A stretch of DNA of 64,000 nt from Nomia melanderi (GCF_051020985.1 NC_135010.1:4586001-4650000), one strand, 5' to 3'. Shown: positions 11,953-24,482, counted from the stretch's first letter. Translations and numbers: made by a program. The notes: generated from the letters alone by a model not told the origin.

Positions 11953-14069
11953 TAATTAAGTAAAAGGAGAAGAGATTTTGTTTTTATCATAAATCTATGT
12001 TTAGTTTAGGTCTTAAGTATCAATAAAAGAGAGATAATATTGGGATTTAAAAGAAAAGTAATGATATTTAGTTATATCTATTAAATTCGTTATATAATAT
12101 TAGTTACTTTTATTAAAATTTTGATCACTGAGATAGTATGAAGCAAACAGTTAATTTTAGGGTTTAATTTTGTCGATGGAGCTAGAGGCAATGTTACTCC
12201 TCGCAAATGGTATTTGATTGAATGAACTATACGAATGCAGCGAATTATTCACCTGTTAGCTGGAGGAAATGTCGTTAGGAATAATGAAGGAAATGTTAAT
12301 TCGGTGCATACGAAATGGCGTTCTGTCAACTAAAACTTTAATTACAGTTTTCTTCGGGTATCGTATACTTAGTTAACGTAATTTGTACATTATTCTATGT
12401 ACTTCTTCCAGAATTAATTTTATTGTTTCAAATTGGTAATACTATTTTAAAAAATGTAAATGGGAACTTATTCTATGGTATAATAATTAAAAATTCTATA
12501 TGTTGAAAATAAATCTTTATATGTTTAAAGGAAATATTAAAAATTAAAATATAAAATGATGACATATGCTCTCTATTTCAATCATTTTACACCATGAATT
12601 TTCATTTTTTCAAACATTCGCAAAATATTTCGAAATAAACTGGCTGTAAATTCAGAATTTTTAAAATTACTGAATATTAAAACTAATGAAATTACTCGCG
12701 AGGAAATTATTTTGATTAAAATTTTTATCCGGGAAAATTACTTTTTGAATGAATTTACCATTCTGATGGAATGATTACCAGTGTTCATTATTTAACATTA
12801 AAAATGATGGGGGTTGTAACCTTTGAGATTTTTGGTAATATTAACTGTCTACATTTGCTGTAACCTTTAAAATTTTCGACAATATTAGCTTTGTTGTTAT
12901 ATTTGCTTATAAAATTGTATTTTCCAATTTCATTATTAGATGTGTCGTCATTTTTGATCAACCAATTTTGTGCGCTCCAAGATTAAATCATTCATTGATT
13001 GTGATTAACAAAACAAAAATTTCATTTGTTATTCAGTTGTTTATTTTAAATGTATATAATTTTTGTCAAGATAATTTTTCTTTTATTTCTTATCATTCTC
13101 AACGACATTGAAAATATTTATAAATACGATTCAGTCAATTTATATTCCTATCAGGTAATGAATTCTATCAACTTTAATATTGTGTAATTTTCGTGCTCAA
13201 TAAATATGCAATTAATATGGAAATTTTATACGATTCCATATTTCCTGTTTTCAAGTTACAATTTTCTGAAAGAGAGCCCGACACATTTCATCCAAAAATA
13301 GTACCTTCATTTTGATTTTTACTAAATAAACTTTACAAACTTAAAATTACTTTTTCAATTTATAAATATCTTTCAATACATTTAAAAAGTGACAATTATT
13401 ATCATAGATACTCCACATTTAAATAATTGAAACAAATTGTTTCCAACCTTCACAATACTTTGTCCAAAACAGTAAACTATAAATTTCATGTCATATTTAT
13501 GTGACTTCATATTGTGTATTAATAAAAAGCCAATAATAACAGCAATAACATCTTAAAAATTAATAGTAATACTACCAACAATTCAAAATAATAAAAATTA
13601 AACAGTAATACTAATAATAATAATGATAAAAAAATAATAATAATTTCCAATATAGATTGTTAAATATTAAACATTGCTAATTACTTTAAATGTTAAAGCA
13701 GCGTTATACAAATTTACTTAAAAAAGAATATAATTTTCTTTGAAGGTAAATCGACTATATTATTATTACTTTCCGCCTGTCAAGGCTTCATCGCTAGAAA
13801 ACTCCGAATCTCACTGTATTCGAGTACTTCTCGTGCCATCCGATGAACATTTAACCTCGACGACTTTATTCAACCATATTTTCCGACACAGCGCCGAACC
13901 GTTTTCCCACTTTTCTCGCATAAAACTCCGTGTTTCTCGTCTTCATTCGATTTTCCGGGTCGCACGATACTTCTTACTCGAAAGATTGCTAGCTGTTTTC
14001 CGCATTCATAAATTCATAGAAATTCGGTTCTACTTACAGTGTCCTGTTTACCCTCACGTGTAAGAGCAT
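11953..14069. other. AT-rich non-coding DNA; a 44-base tandem pair at 12815
   Basis: No gene supported. TGTAACCTTTGAGATTTTT at 12815 recurs as TGTAACCTTTAAAATTTTC at 12859, with matching sequence after each, so one unit of about 44 bases is duplicated. Around 13540-13640 is an AAT/ATA-rich low-complexity stretch. A 107-codon frame (13740-14063) in a slightly GC-richer patch shows no domain I recognise. Confidence 0.5.
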
Positions 14070-14237
14070 TAGGTCGTCCCATAATTTCGTGCCGATTTTC
14101 ATGCTGCTACCCTCGGCCACAAATGTCTCGAAGCATCTTATGAATTTGAAATATTCGGGGAAATACCGGTAAACTAGTTTTATCGGTATCAAAATCGTGT
14201 GTTAACTGAGCGCTTGTATACTTTGAGGAAGTAACAT
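14070..14237 (+). mobile_element. Mariner-type 5' end remnant
   Basis: TAGGTCGTCCCATAATTTCG at 14070 followed by GTGCCGATTTTC is the characteristic start of many insect mariner elements (TA duplication, then AGGTYGTCCCATAAGTTCGTGCCG). No mariner transposase frame and no matching right end follow; a TTAA element begins at 14238. A second start of the same kind is at 16641. The right limit given is only the junction with that element. Confidence 0.5.
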
Positions 14238-14427
14238 TTAACCCTTTGCACGCGATATTTTTCGATAAAGAAAACTTATTTCATCAATTAAGAGGTAGAA
14301 GTATTTTATTTTAATGTTCTGTGTATTGATACCGTATGTAAAATTTAATATTGAATTTAGAATTTTATAATTTTCGTGCGTTAATCAAATGGCGACTGGG
14401 AGTTACCTCTCGAGTGTAAAGGGTTCA
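14238..14427 (+). mobile_element. TTAA-flanked MITE, family D (190 bp)
   Basis: It begins TTAACCCTTTGCACGCGATA and ends CTCGAGTGTAAAGGGTTCA (last TTAA mutated to TTCA). It matches the copy at 43863-44029 along most of its length, including AAATGGCGACTGGGA in both, about 15 bases before the terminal CTCGAGTGTAAAG. It has no coding capacity. Confidence 0.7.
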
Positions 14428-15822
14428 TGTGTATGGAGACTGTGTGACAACTTTTTGAATTTTCGTGTTAAATGAATGATATAATGAAGAAAGGAAAGGA
14501 ATAACATTTTAAATGGTTAATTAGTATGAAAAGAAAAATATTATATTATATTGGTGGGAAAGTACTGTGCCAAAACCGTATTGGAAAGTTATTTATCTTA
14601 AAAAATCAGTTTCAACTTATTTATCAATATTTATTTCATTATTAGTCGTAAAATTCAACATTCAACTTAAATTGTATAAAATTTCTGCTATGTTTTGATC
14701 TGTAACCACAAAATTTGTAAAATTTACATTTCTGTGATATCAAGACCAATAAACAAATTTCCAGTAATTTTTTTGTTTGAAATACATACAGGATAATTAT
14801 ACGTCCTATGACACTGTGTACCTTCAGTTTATTTTTACAAGGTGTATGTACAAAGTTCGATGGTTTATGTAATGCTTTTTGCTTGACAGAATTTTAATGT
14901 GTACAACCTGTTTTTATTGCGTGTAAAAAACGTATATTTGCTACTCGATTTTATACATTTTTCATCACTATTTCGTGTAGTATTTATTCCTTAATTATAA
15001 AATTGATTTACTGCTTTTGTTACAATATATTTGAATGATTATCTGCATAATAACCGTAATTGTCAATTGTGTTATTACATTAAAGCAAACAAATTATACA
15101 CTACATAAATTAGGTAATATAATTAGATAGCAATGAAGTAATTAAGGGAATTTTCCAATTGAACTTAATCATTTGTTATGATGACACAACACTTTGTTCC
15201 GATTCAATGGTTCTACGTTCCATTGCTTTATCGAATAATATTATAATTATCCAGTCTGTTTCATTAATCCATTTCAATTCGAAATAAAAAGATTTTGAAT
15301 ATATTACGAATGAACAATGAAATCGTATAGAAAGAGAACTAACTTAATGCTATCAATCCTACATTTTGATTTACATAATTAGCCTCTTGTGGAAGAAAAC
15401 GTTCAAAATATTCAGAATCTTCACCAAAGACAATTAAATTATATATCTAACTTTCAAGTAATATGAAAGAAGGAATAAATGTACTAATATTTTGTTCTGT
15501 GATTAATTTTTATATATAATCTTCTATTTTAAACATGAAAATTGTATTAAATGCTGTTCAAAATTGTATTAAATGCTATTTGTACTCTCTTTTGTATGCC
15601 TACACTTTTACCACAAGGTAATTCACTAGAATCACTAAATATACCCTACTAAATAATTTAATATAATCTAATAAAAACGTATACAGCTAATTCGATTTTA
15701 TGAACATCAGGGTAAAAATCGAAAAAGCAATTCAGGAAAATCAATTAATCTTATAAAATAATTTTAAGTTAAAATTTGAAAATGTATTTTTCGATGCCTT
15801 CGATAAAAAAAATGTTATTCCC
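14428..15822. other. AT-rich non-coding DNA, no gene seen
   Basis: Nothing coding. AAATTGTATTAAATGCT occurs twice near 15540-15590 (about 22 bases apart), a small tandem duplication. Confidence 0.55.
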
Positions 15823-16090
15823 TTAACCTGCGATTTGTTTCTCAATCATGATCAACGCAATTATTTTGTCATTAATAATTTACTGAAAAAGAGAAGAAAA
15901 TTCTGAACAAATTCTGTGTCCATATTAGCTGCAAAGTATAAGAATTAACGACAAGTGGATAATGTTTAATTTGAATTCTCAAGAATAGTGTTTAATTTGA
16001 ATTCACAAGAATTTAGTAATATTTATACTTGCCAAATTGCCTCTAAAATTTTCACCACGAGTCCAACACGTTATTAGAAGATAAAGGTTC
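15823..16090 (+). mobile_element. Degenerate TTAA MITE, family B
   Basis: It begins TTAACCTGCGATTTGTTTC. Interior blocks CATTAATAATTTACTGAAAA and TTTTCACCACGAGTC match the B copies at 58269-58518 and 4647-5152. The right end (GATAAAGGTTCA) has lost its exact TTAA. Limits are approximate. Confidence 0.5.
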
Positions 16091-16640
16091 ACCAATCCAT
16101 CTGTTCGTTATCTAAATTTCTTTATCTCCGTTCCTTCGCCATAAACAAACGTGTTGAAGTAAATTCTCAAGGAAAAGTGGGCGGCACGTTGCGGTACGTT
16201 AATGCCGTTGGGCAATTCCGATTGTTACGATTCAATTTTCCCGCGATCAACGTTTGTCCACGCGTAGATATCTGATCCCGGATCACCGTTCCGGGATTTT
16301 TCGTTGGCGCGCGGACGCTCGTGAATATTCAAATTCCAGATTGCATGCTAATAAATTAATCCGGTTGAGTGGCTCTTCGTTTCCTGGCCGAGACGATAAT
16401 AAATTGGACTCGTTTGTTTTCATCTGTAGCAGGGAACCGCGCGGGAAAATTGCGCCGACACACGCCATTCCGGAAGGGAGCGAAACGATTATCCTCGACC
16501 GAGGATCGAGCTTCCGTGTTTTCGACACGCGACCGAGTGTCAGGACTTTTTTCTGTCGTAGGAATTTTCGTCGCACCGATTTTCATCTAAGCTCCACGCG
16601 ATGGAACATTGATTATACAGCGTGTCCCGTTTTAATCTGT
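16091..16640. other. GC-richer island, no recognised gene
   Basis: GC-rich compared with its flanks. Long frames are open on both strands at once (+ 16254-16643, 129 codons; - 16283-16576, 97 codons), which usually means few stop triplets for compositional reasons. Neither translation shows a domain, signal peptide or membrane segment I recognise. It could be a conserved non-coding element. Confidence 0.4.
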
Positions 16641-16790
16641 TAGGTTGTCACATAAGTTCGTGCCGTTTTCTGTTAATACATTTCGCGTTACGTTTTATGA
16701 TCACAGAGCGATACGAGGTTGAACTGAATCAGTTTAGTCAGCAAGAAGGTATTTGAGAGCGACAGGTCTTGAAGTTATATAAATTTAATA
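16641..16790 (+). mobile_element. Mariner-type 5' end remnant
   Basis: TAGGTTGTCACATAAGTTCG at 16641, then TGCCGTTTTC, matches the usual start of insect mariner elements. About 130 bases of GC-moderate sequence follow before plain AT-rich DNA resumes. No transposase frame and no right inverted end was found. The right limit is approximate. Confidence 0.55.
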
Positions 16791-18661
16791 TTTAATAAAA
16801 TAATATTTAATAGTTAATAAAAGAACATTTTATATTTAACTTTACAATTACCGAACATTTAATACAATTGATATGTAATCCCTAAATGTTACTTGATATG
16901 AAGTTATGTATAGTAGTTGATATAAAAAAAATTGCATTGGACACATTTTTTACGTAATGGATATTTGTGGAAATAATTGAATTTATAGATTACAATGTAG
17001 ATGCCCTCTATACGCACCCTTCATTCTGACGTATCGCTCGATTTATCGCTCGATCATGCGAGTATTGTACGATCAATTGATCAATTAATTTTGGGCTGTC
17101 TAAACACATGAGAAACACGTTTCACGAGATACTACTGATAAATGAGAACTGATCTGAAGTTAGCACATGAAGAAGATTATTGAGCATCATAAAGAAAACT
17201 AGGAAGTGTACTGTAAATTGTTGTAATTTATTAATAATGTGTTAGAATTCCCAATCAATTAATGTAAAATACAGGTTGACATATTATGTGAGAATGTTAA
17301 GTGTTTTAAAGATTTAATAAGTTTATAATAATTATGTAGAGAAATATAGCTAAATGGTATAATTACAGTGTATCTATGATTTAAAAAAATAAGGAACTCC
17401 ATTTTGTTCGATCCATTATGGTCTATAATGAATTTACAGTGATCCATAGTTATTCATAGTGATTTAGAGTGATGTATAGTAATCTATAGTGATCCATGTG
17501 ATCTATATGATGCATAGTGACTTCAACCTTCAAAAATATATTAAATGTTTAATTGAAATATCTTCATCAAAAATCATATAAACTTTTTAGAAATGGTTTA
17601 ATTGTTATAACACTGAATAGACTCTGTTTGAAATTACCATATCCTGTATAATAAATTATCCTTTACCACTTGTAGTTATTATTGTAAAAATTCAAAGAAT
17701 GAGTACTTTTTGTCGCATTACATTATGTTTATAAGGAAATGTACAAAATTAATACAGAACAATAGACTGCAGATATGTTCTAATCTTAAAATTTTCATAA
17801 TACTTACACTCTCAGTTTGAGTAAATTAAAAATAAAATAAAAGATAATGAATTTTTATTAAAGTTTGTTTTTCTTGATGTTTATTTTCTACCTTAATAAT
17901 GTACGGTTACTAACAAGGATAGTTCCCCGAGCAACAGAAATGAAGATAAATTACCTTAAAGCCAGTTCTATAAATTTCAGTCTAGTACACATTAATTTAA
18001 ATTATAACGTAATTAATATATTATATCAGAAGAGATATTTTTATTTTTGAAAAACAGATTTAGTAACACACTTTCATAAATCCTCTGGATATAAAAGAAT
18101 AAATAAATTAGTGAATAAGCTGTGAATTAATAAATATAAATTTCAATTTAATACTATCATTATTGAGTACCACTAAATATATGTTAAACTCTATCAATAA
18201 TGAAATAAAACAATAAAAAGTGTTGGAATTATGGACGAACGGAAGTTTTTTCGTATTTAATCAAATGAATATTTATTTATCATGTATAATTAGTTTTTAC
18301 ACTTAACATAAGTTACATCATGGAATAATCCGTTTTGGTAAAATACAAAAAGAAAAACATAAGAACGTAGAAGAAGAAAACAAAAGACAATCTAAACTCT
18401 GGAGGGCGACATCCTCATCCCAAAATTTGAAACACACATAAAGCGTAACAAATTTGCGATTATTTTTCAATTCGACAGAAAAAATAATAAGGATAAAATC
18501 ATAATCGATAAGATCATAGTCGATAAACCAATGATCATTTGTTGCGGGATAAGAATATATACAAAAATTGTGTATTTTTCTTGATTAAATTTAATTAGCA
18601 GGTAAATATCGTATGTCAACATGCCAATGCAATGCTCAATCATTTAGTCATCAGTTTGTGA
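16791..18661. other. AT-rich non-coding DNA with a short-unit repeat at 17420-17521
   Basis: No gene supported. At 17420-17521 the words GTGATCCATA, GTGATTTAGA, GTGATGTATA and GTAATCTATA follow one another in about 10-12-base units, a degenerate short tandem repeat. AATCGATAAGATCATAGTCGAT near 18500 is a small imperfect direct repeat. Confidence 0.5.
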
Positions 18662-18905
18662 TCAAAAGTTTGAGATCCGAAAAGCCCTGGCAAAATCGAT
18701 GAAAAATTCAAACGCATCATCGGATAAATGGAATGCGTCGCTGTGCGGGTTGAATGGTGATGAAAACTTCACGTCTTCGGTAATGAACAGGCGTCATTAT
18801 GCTCGGTTTAGGATTCAAACGCAATAACCGAAACGTAATGACCCAGTTGGCCATGTTGGCGTTCAATTCGTCATCGTCGTTTCCCGATGCAACCACCTCG
18901 ATCAT
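18662..18905 (-). pseudogene. Coding-like fragment of unknown origin, possibly a frameshifted relic
   Basis: A GC-richer patch in AT-rich surroundings. On the minus strand one frame is open from ATG at 18905 for 62 codons to a TGA at 18717-18719. A second frame continues from about the same place and gives SDAFHLSDDAFEFFIDFAR, ending at a TGA at 18662-18664. The second frame reads more like protein than AT-driven noise, so a frameshifted relic is possible. I recognise no family. It may equally be a conserved non-coding element. Confidence 0.2.
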
Positions 18906-20629
18906 AAGCTATTTACGACGATGAGAATTAGCTGCATAAAAAATTAAAAGTTACTAAACAGTGCAGATGTGTTCATAACTTTGTTGTTTGTCTGATCTAA
19001 ATTTTGTTTGAATAATGTATATAGTTGTAAATAAAACGTAATTACAAAGTATAGTTAATTTTTTTATTTTTTATAAGAATTTGTATTCTTAAGAAGTAAC
19101 GTTTATTCTTTTTACTAATTCATCTTTATTATAAGATATTGTTAATTGCTTTTATTGAATTATAATATTTTTTGTTACTTTTGAAACACACATATAAGTT
19201 TATGTTAACTATTGTATTAAATTATATATTTTACAAAATTGATAAGTGATTAAGTGATATTAAAGAATATAATTCAATATTAGAAGTTAAATAATGGTAT
19301 ATATTTGTATATTTATATTTATTTTACTTTATTATAATTTTATTTTTCCTTGAATTTTTATCTCACGTTTTTTTCTATTGTGTACAGTGATGACAAAATT
19401 ATTGCCATTTATTTTTACTGATTTCAATATAGCAATTGTCATGTAAAGAGGTTTACTATAAATAAATTCCGCACAAAAACTCTATAAAGTTTAATTTATC
19501 AATATCTATCTATGTATATTTCAGAAAGTATAAAATAAACGGACATTCCATTGAAACGTTTCTCTTTTTGCTCACATGCAGTTAATATCGCACAATGAAA
19601 ATTACATGTATTACGTGAATTGTTAATTCAATGAAAATAAACATTTCAAGTGTTTCAATACCTGTGTCGCATTCCGTTCTCGCATGGTGAGAGTTAATGA
19701 ATTTAAAATTCCTTGCACTCGTTGAACGCACACTTACGCATAAAATTTACAGAATCATAGAAATTCATTCAATGGCACAGGAACTGAAAAATGAAAATTC
19801 GTTACAGTGAATATTCTATTAAATTTTCTACATTTATCAGCTCCTAATGAACTTCAATTTATTAAATACATTATTGTAAAAGTGATTTTTAAGACTGGAT
19901 AAAAAATGATATTACCTGAATATGACTCAAGCATGTGAGTTTAACTATCAATCTACGTGTTAATGACGAAAAAAGTTAATAAATGCAAGTAAAGACAAGA
20001 TTACTATCACGTTTAGCTTATAAATGTATATCATCGAGAAAAATCATTTTTAAAGTAATAGCATGAAGCGAACATTTTTTGCAATTATGGTAATGATAAA
20101 ATGCTTTTAACTAGATTGAAGTGGGTGTTCAAATATACTTGTGACTGTAATGCATTTACATATTTCATAAGCGCAAGAAATGCACAGTCCGCTTGGGATT
20201 TCATCAATGAAACAACAAATGAATCGTTTATTATGAAGCCGACGGAAGTCCATTTGTGGAGACAATTGAGAAAACAATTAATGTAATTACAATCTAGTAT
20301 TCTAGTATCTATATCATTTTATTTCTAAAAAATCTACATTTACATTTTGAAATAGGTATACGCTTTGTTCAATTAAGAATTCGTTGAGAAATAACGTTAC
20401 ACAATCATTTATTTTTAAAACTATGTAAACACGTGTATGAACTTGAAAAATATACGAGTGCAGTTCATTTTAATTCTATTATTTTATTTTAAATCACTTA
20501 TATAATTTATCTAAATACTTATGTTTTAATAGAGAAGAAGGGGTTGCACCTAGTAGAAATTATTAATATTTTTGAATCGATAGCAATGCATTACTCTTAA
20601 ATATCTTGACATAAGAAAAAATGGATTTA
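18906..20629. other. AT-rich non-coding DNA, no gene seen
   Basis: A 61-codon frame at 20101-20286 (contains SARNAQSAWDFINETTNESF) has somewhat protein-like composition but no recognised motif and no splice-site support; I do not call it a gene. Confidence 0.5.
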
Positions 20630-20729
20630 CCCTACTTTCATAATAAAGTTGAAATATGTAATATACTATTATAGTAAACGGTTCAAATACATGTATATTT
20701 AATGATAATTTTTTTTCTTCGTAAAGCGT

Positions 20730-20940
20730 CATTAATACATATTTATAATGAACGAATCAAATATATAATATATTTTTGTAATAACCTAAATATTTCATAT
20801 ACTCTTATAATGAACAGTCTAAATATATAACATACTTTTATAACAAATAGTCTAAACGTATAATATATTCTTATAAGAAACGATACAAATATATAATATA
20901 TAATATTTTTATAAAAATACAATCCGAACATATAATATGT
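20730..20940. repeat. Minisatellite with about 33-base units
   Basis: Units built on TTATAATGAACAGTCTAAAT recur at 20805, 20838 and 20871 (33-base spacing), with more degenerate units to about 20740 on the left and 20940 on the right. Since 33 is a multiple of three, the minus strand shows a repeating frame (IFRLF/YIFRL words in short frames at 20743-20931); I attribute that to the repeat, not to a gene. Confidence 0.75.
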
Positions 20941-20991
20941 ACACCTATTCTGAAAGTAAAAGTTCCAGATATATAATAAACAAAGTAACGA

Positions 20992-21216
20992 TTAATACTA
21001 GAACCACTGTACCAGTTAAAACAACTGGTTTCAGTTTCCTCTTTTCACAGTTATTGATATCTTCAAAGCAATGAATATTTGAAATGATTTTGAAAACAAT
21101 TAATTTCACTTGAATAATATAACGAATATCCGAAGAAATTGAAAATAATCTATTATTACAATTTTTATAGAGATTATATAGCAATCGTATTAAATACTAG
21201 GTAGTTTTAGTGTCAA
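20992..21216 (+). mobile_element. TTAA-flanked MITE, family A subfamily I (225 bp)
   Basis: It begins TTAATACTAGAACCACTG and ends with a decayed TAGGTAGTTTTAGTGTCAA. A perfect-armed subterminal palindrome, CCAGTTAAAACAACTGG, lies at 21012-21028. It has the same length as, and interior similarity to, the copy at 9787-10011 (CGAATATCCGAAGAAA). The minus-strand 79-codon frame here is incidental. Confidence 0.75.
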
Positions 21217-21257
21217 AATGTGAAATATTATTTCATTAAATATAAAATGTTATTTTA

Positions 21258-21469
21258 TTAACACTAGAACTTCCGTATTTGTCAAAATAACTGGTTTCTG
21301 TACTTTTTGTTCGCAATTATTGTTACCTTCAAAGAAATGATTTTGAAAACAAATACTTTCATTTAAATACTATAACGAATACCCGAAGCTACTGAAAATA
21401 ATCTATTGTTACAATTTTTATGGGGATTACATATCAATCGTATTAAATACTCGACAGTTCTATTGTTCA
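21258..21469 (+). mobile_element. TTAA-flanked MITE, family A subfamily I (about 212 bp)
   Basis: It begins TTAACACTAGAACTTCCG and ends CGACAGTTCTATTGTTCA, a decayed right end. Interior CGAATACCCGAAGCTACTG and ATCAATCGTATTAAATACT match its neighbour 42 bases upstream. The two copies lie in the same orientation with a short spacer. Confidence 0.7.
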
Positions 21470-23117
21470 CCATTCTGTATCTCCAAAGAATTTTTTAGCA
21501 ACAGCACAGAATATTTCTAGTGAAACAGAGAACGCGTTTCATGGTTCGCGGAAACAACGCCACTTACCTGACGCTTCCACTGAATAATGGAAACGGGGGC
21601 TAAATCGTTAGAGGCTCGGCGCGGCAATCGCTGAAAAGCTGCCGCGAGATACCCTTCACATTTGCCTGGGTTTCCTCGGGAACGCGATCAAGTTATTTCG
21701 TGTTCGACACGGTTTATTTCTCCTGTCGCCTATGGAAAGGTAAACTGACTTTGATGCAAAGGTCTTCCATTGCGTTTTAATCGATCATGCACTTATTGCG
21801 GCATTAGCCGCGTCGAATGAGTTATTTCTGTCGCGCCGCAGTCCCCACAAAAATACTATGTCCACGGAAGATAACTGCCTAGGTAACAGGCCGTAAAGAG
21901 AATTTACGATGAATTGTTTACGCATTAGAATGCAGTGTTTTGAATAATCAGGGTGCATTTGTGGAAATTTTGTATTTCCAGTAAGAAATTGTACTACATT
22001 AAATGAAGTGATGTTAAAGAAATATTTGTTCTGTCTCCGATATAATTTATTAGATTAAAAAATTCACTGAAATTTTTATTCAACGCTTTTAAAGGTTTTT
22101 ATGATATTTTTTTGTATATTTTACTTGGTGTAATTTTAATTCATTTTGTGAATTTTTACATAAAATTAATGGTTCAGCTGTGAATTATTCATTTTACTTT
22201 TTTGGAGAGATAGGAAAATGTGTGTGACTTCATTTTGTTGATAACTTTGAATATTCATGGTGTAACAGACATTGTTTTCTTTATAAGCAAACATTTTTTA
22301 TTATGTTTTATGTTTTCTGTAATGAACGTTGCTGCAATTAGTTCCTTTTCATACGAACAAAATTAAATACGGGTATTTAAATGTCTACACTGTGTAAGAA
22401 AATCCTTTTTTCTTCTAATTTTTGAATATATCGAAATTGAAACAATTTTGCTCGCTGGCGACTATTGTTTTATATATTTTCCAAAATACTTTTTCCATTT
22501 AAAATTTAATTTTTGTTTTCTTTCTTATCATATGTATGCTTACAATGTATACTTATAACATTTATTTGGAATACTAAAATTTGTCAGAGAGCGCAACGAG
22601 AAACTCAAATAATGATGACAAACAATTAATCTACTTTACACGTTGACATTTAAATTGCATTTGCTGTTGTTGACTCCGATTGGCTTTGTTCGATTTTATC
22701 TATTCTACATATTTCATTGTATCATGAATTGTTTTAAAATTTATCCATTACGTTATTGTAAATAAAAATATATCTTTTATTATGTTAACATAAAAATGTA
22801 TCATTTGTGATACGAAAAATAAAAATTTTTATATTTATATAGATATAAAAGCGATTCTTATCGAAGGCAGCTGTGCTTGACACCCATATTCCGAGTCACG
22901 CCAACAGCAGTATTAATTTTTTTATTTATTTAAATCGAAAAGAAGTTTTTATACCAAATTATTAAATAAAATCATTTATTAATACGTACACTAAAATACA
23001 AGTCTCTAAAATACATAGATCTCAATAAATACACTCATATAATATTATAAACAATTATTCCTAAAACCACTGAACAATTAAACTAATTTCCAATTTTCTT
23101 ATATAAACTACAATTCA
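21470..23117. other. No gene seen; GC-richer patch at 21530-21860
   Basis: The GC-richer patch contains a donor-like GGAAAGGTAAACTG near 21735 but no convincing frame before it. The remainder is AT-rich. Confidence 0.45.
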
Positions 23118-23617
23118 GAAATTCTTATAAAAAGTACTTATTAATACAAACTATCAATTTTAAATCTAAAAGCTCGATTATAACTAAAACACTCACTGTA
23201 CCCAAATAAATCAACTTATCCAATAATCTTTCACAAAATCATCTTTTCAATCATTTTAAAAGAAAAATTTCAAAACGTGTCAGTACAATTTGCTTACCAG
23301 CTCCAGTGTGAACACTAAAACTACCGAGCAGTTAAATTGACTTTTTGAAATGCACTCTATAGAAACTCCAATGGTGTATCTATCGAGACTTCAATTGATA
23401 TACAATTCAGTTTGCGTATTGCTATATCGATTTCTTTAATGACTTCTCAGAGAAACATCTGTTATGTTTTTAGTAATTGCAAGGAAAAAAATCAGGAATG
23501 GATCATTTTGACCCATCTGGTAGTTTTAGTGTTAAAAAGGCAAATCACTTCGACTGTGCAGGGCTTCAGAAGTTAGTTTCCATAGTTAATCAACCGCGGC
23601 AATCGAAAAAGAAGTGA
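23118..23617 (+). repeat. Tandem duplication, copy 1 (with a MITE inside)
   Basis: AATTCTTATAAAAAGTAC near 23118 through GAAAAAGAAGTGAAA near 23617 is repeated immediately downstream. Shared blocks include CCCAAATAAATCAACTTATC and GCAGGGCTTCAG (TTCAGGGCTTCAG in copy 2). Without the MITE at 23309-23535 this copy is about 273 bases, close to copy 2. Confidence 0.75.
23309..23535 (-). mobile_element. TTAA-flanked MITE, family A subfamily II (227 bp), reversed
   Basis: It begins TGAACACTAAAACTACCG (one base off TTAA) and ends CTGGTAGTTTTAGTGTTAA. It reads as the reverse complement of the copy at 24483-24705 (shared ATTTCTTCTTTTTGCAATGA-type interior and the CAGAGAAACAT block). It interrupts copy 1 of the surrounding tandem duplication exactly at a TTAA; copy 2 holds the uninterrupted site at 23825-23828. 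Confidence 0.8.
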
Positions 23618-23913
23618 AAAATTCTTGTAGAAAGTACCTATTAATACAAATAACCAATTCTAAATCTTAACTAAAAATTAACTAAAATCTACATCTTAAT
23701 TGAAACACTCAATGTACCCAAATAAATCAACTTATCCAATAATCTCTTTCAAAATTATCTTTTCAATAATTGTAAAGGAAAAATTTCAAAATGTGTCAGT
23801 ATAACTTCTTTACCGGTTCCAGTGTTAAAAAGGCAAGTCACTTTGACTGTTCAGGGCTTCAGCGGTTAGCTTCTACAGTTAATCAATCGCGGCAACCGAA
23901 AAAGAGGAGAAAC
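23618..23913 (+). repeat. Tandem duplication, copy 2 (empty site)
   Basis: Homologous to 23118-23617 but without the MITE. CCAGTGTTAAAAAGGCAAGT spans the empty TTAA (23825-23828). A 78-codon plus-strand frame from 23791 crosses it and has no recognisable domain. Confidence 0.75.
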
Positions 23914-24482
23914 TTTCAGGAAATATCGAGATCCTCGTGTTCGATGCCTGCAGAAAATTTCAGCCACGTATCGGTTCGTTTCTCGGGGCGCGGCGCGGGT
24001 TTCGTTACAGGCCCGGCAGCAATATAAATGCGGGGTTGCATGATGCAGCGGGTCTGCGCGTGGCAATGAAGAATAACCCATCCCCACCCTCGCCGCGGCC
24101 GGAGTTGATCCAGGGTTTCCCGGTCGGAAACCGAACCCGAAGCTTGTTGATATCGTCGCGACCGGCTAATATTTCCGAAGCGTATTGATGGACCCTAAAC
24201 TTCCGTCGCCGAAAGCATTTCGCTCTGCTGCGGACTGATATTGATTTACCCGTTCTTCAACGGCATTGACGGAAATCCGCTTTGAAGAAAACTGATTGCG
24301 GGAAAATTCGAAGAAAAAAATTCTCGCTTTGTGACACCAACATACGTGCGTGTACTACCAGTATTTTTTGATTCGTGTTATTTGGGAGATATTATGTTTC
24401 GTTGACCTCCGCGGAATACGGGATTTTTGGCGAATTTCAAAGAGATTTTAGAGATGGGTGTTTGAAAAATTATATATTTTAT
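23914..24482. other. GC-rich patch, no recognised gene
   Basis: CpG-rich at 23930-24300 with frames on both strands (- 23866-24087; + 23937-24188), none with a recognised domain. It is similar in character to the other GC islands of this window. Confidence 0.4.

Noticed and set aside
17259..17447. 62-codon minus-strand frame and other Ile/Phe/Tyr/Asn/Lys-rich short frames
   Set aside because: Their composition is what random AT-rich DNA gives, and none has a recognised motif.
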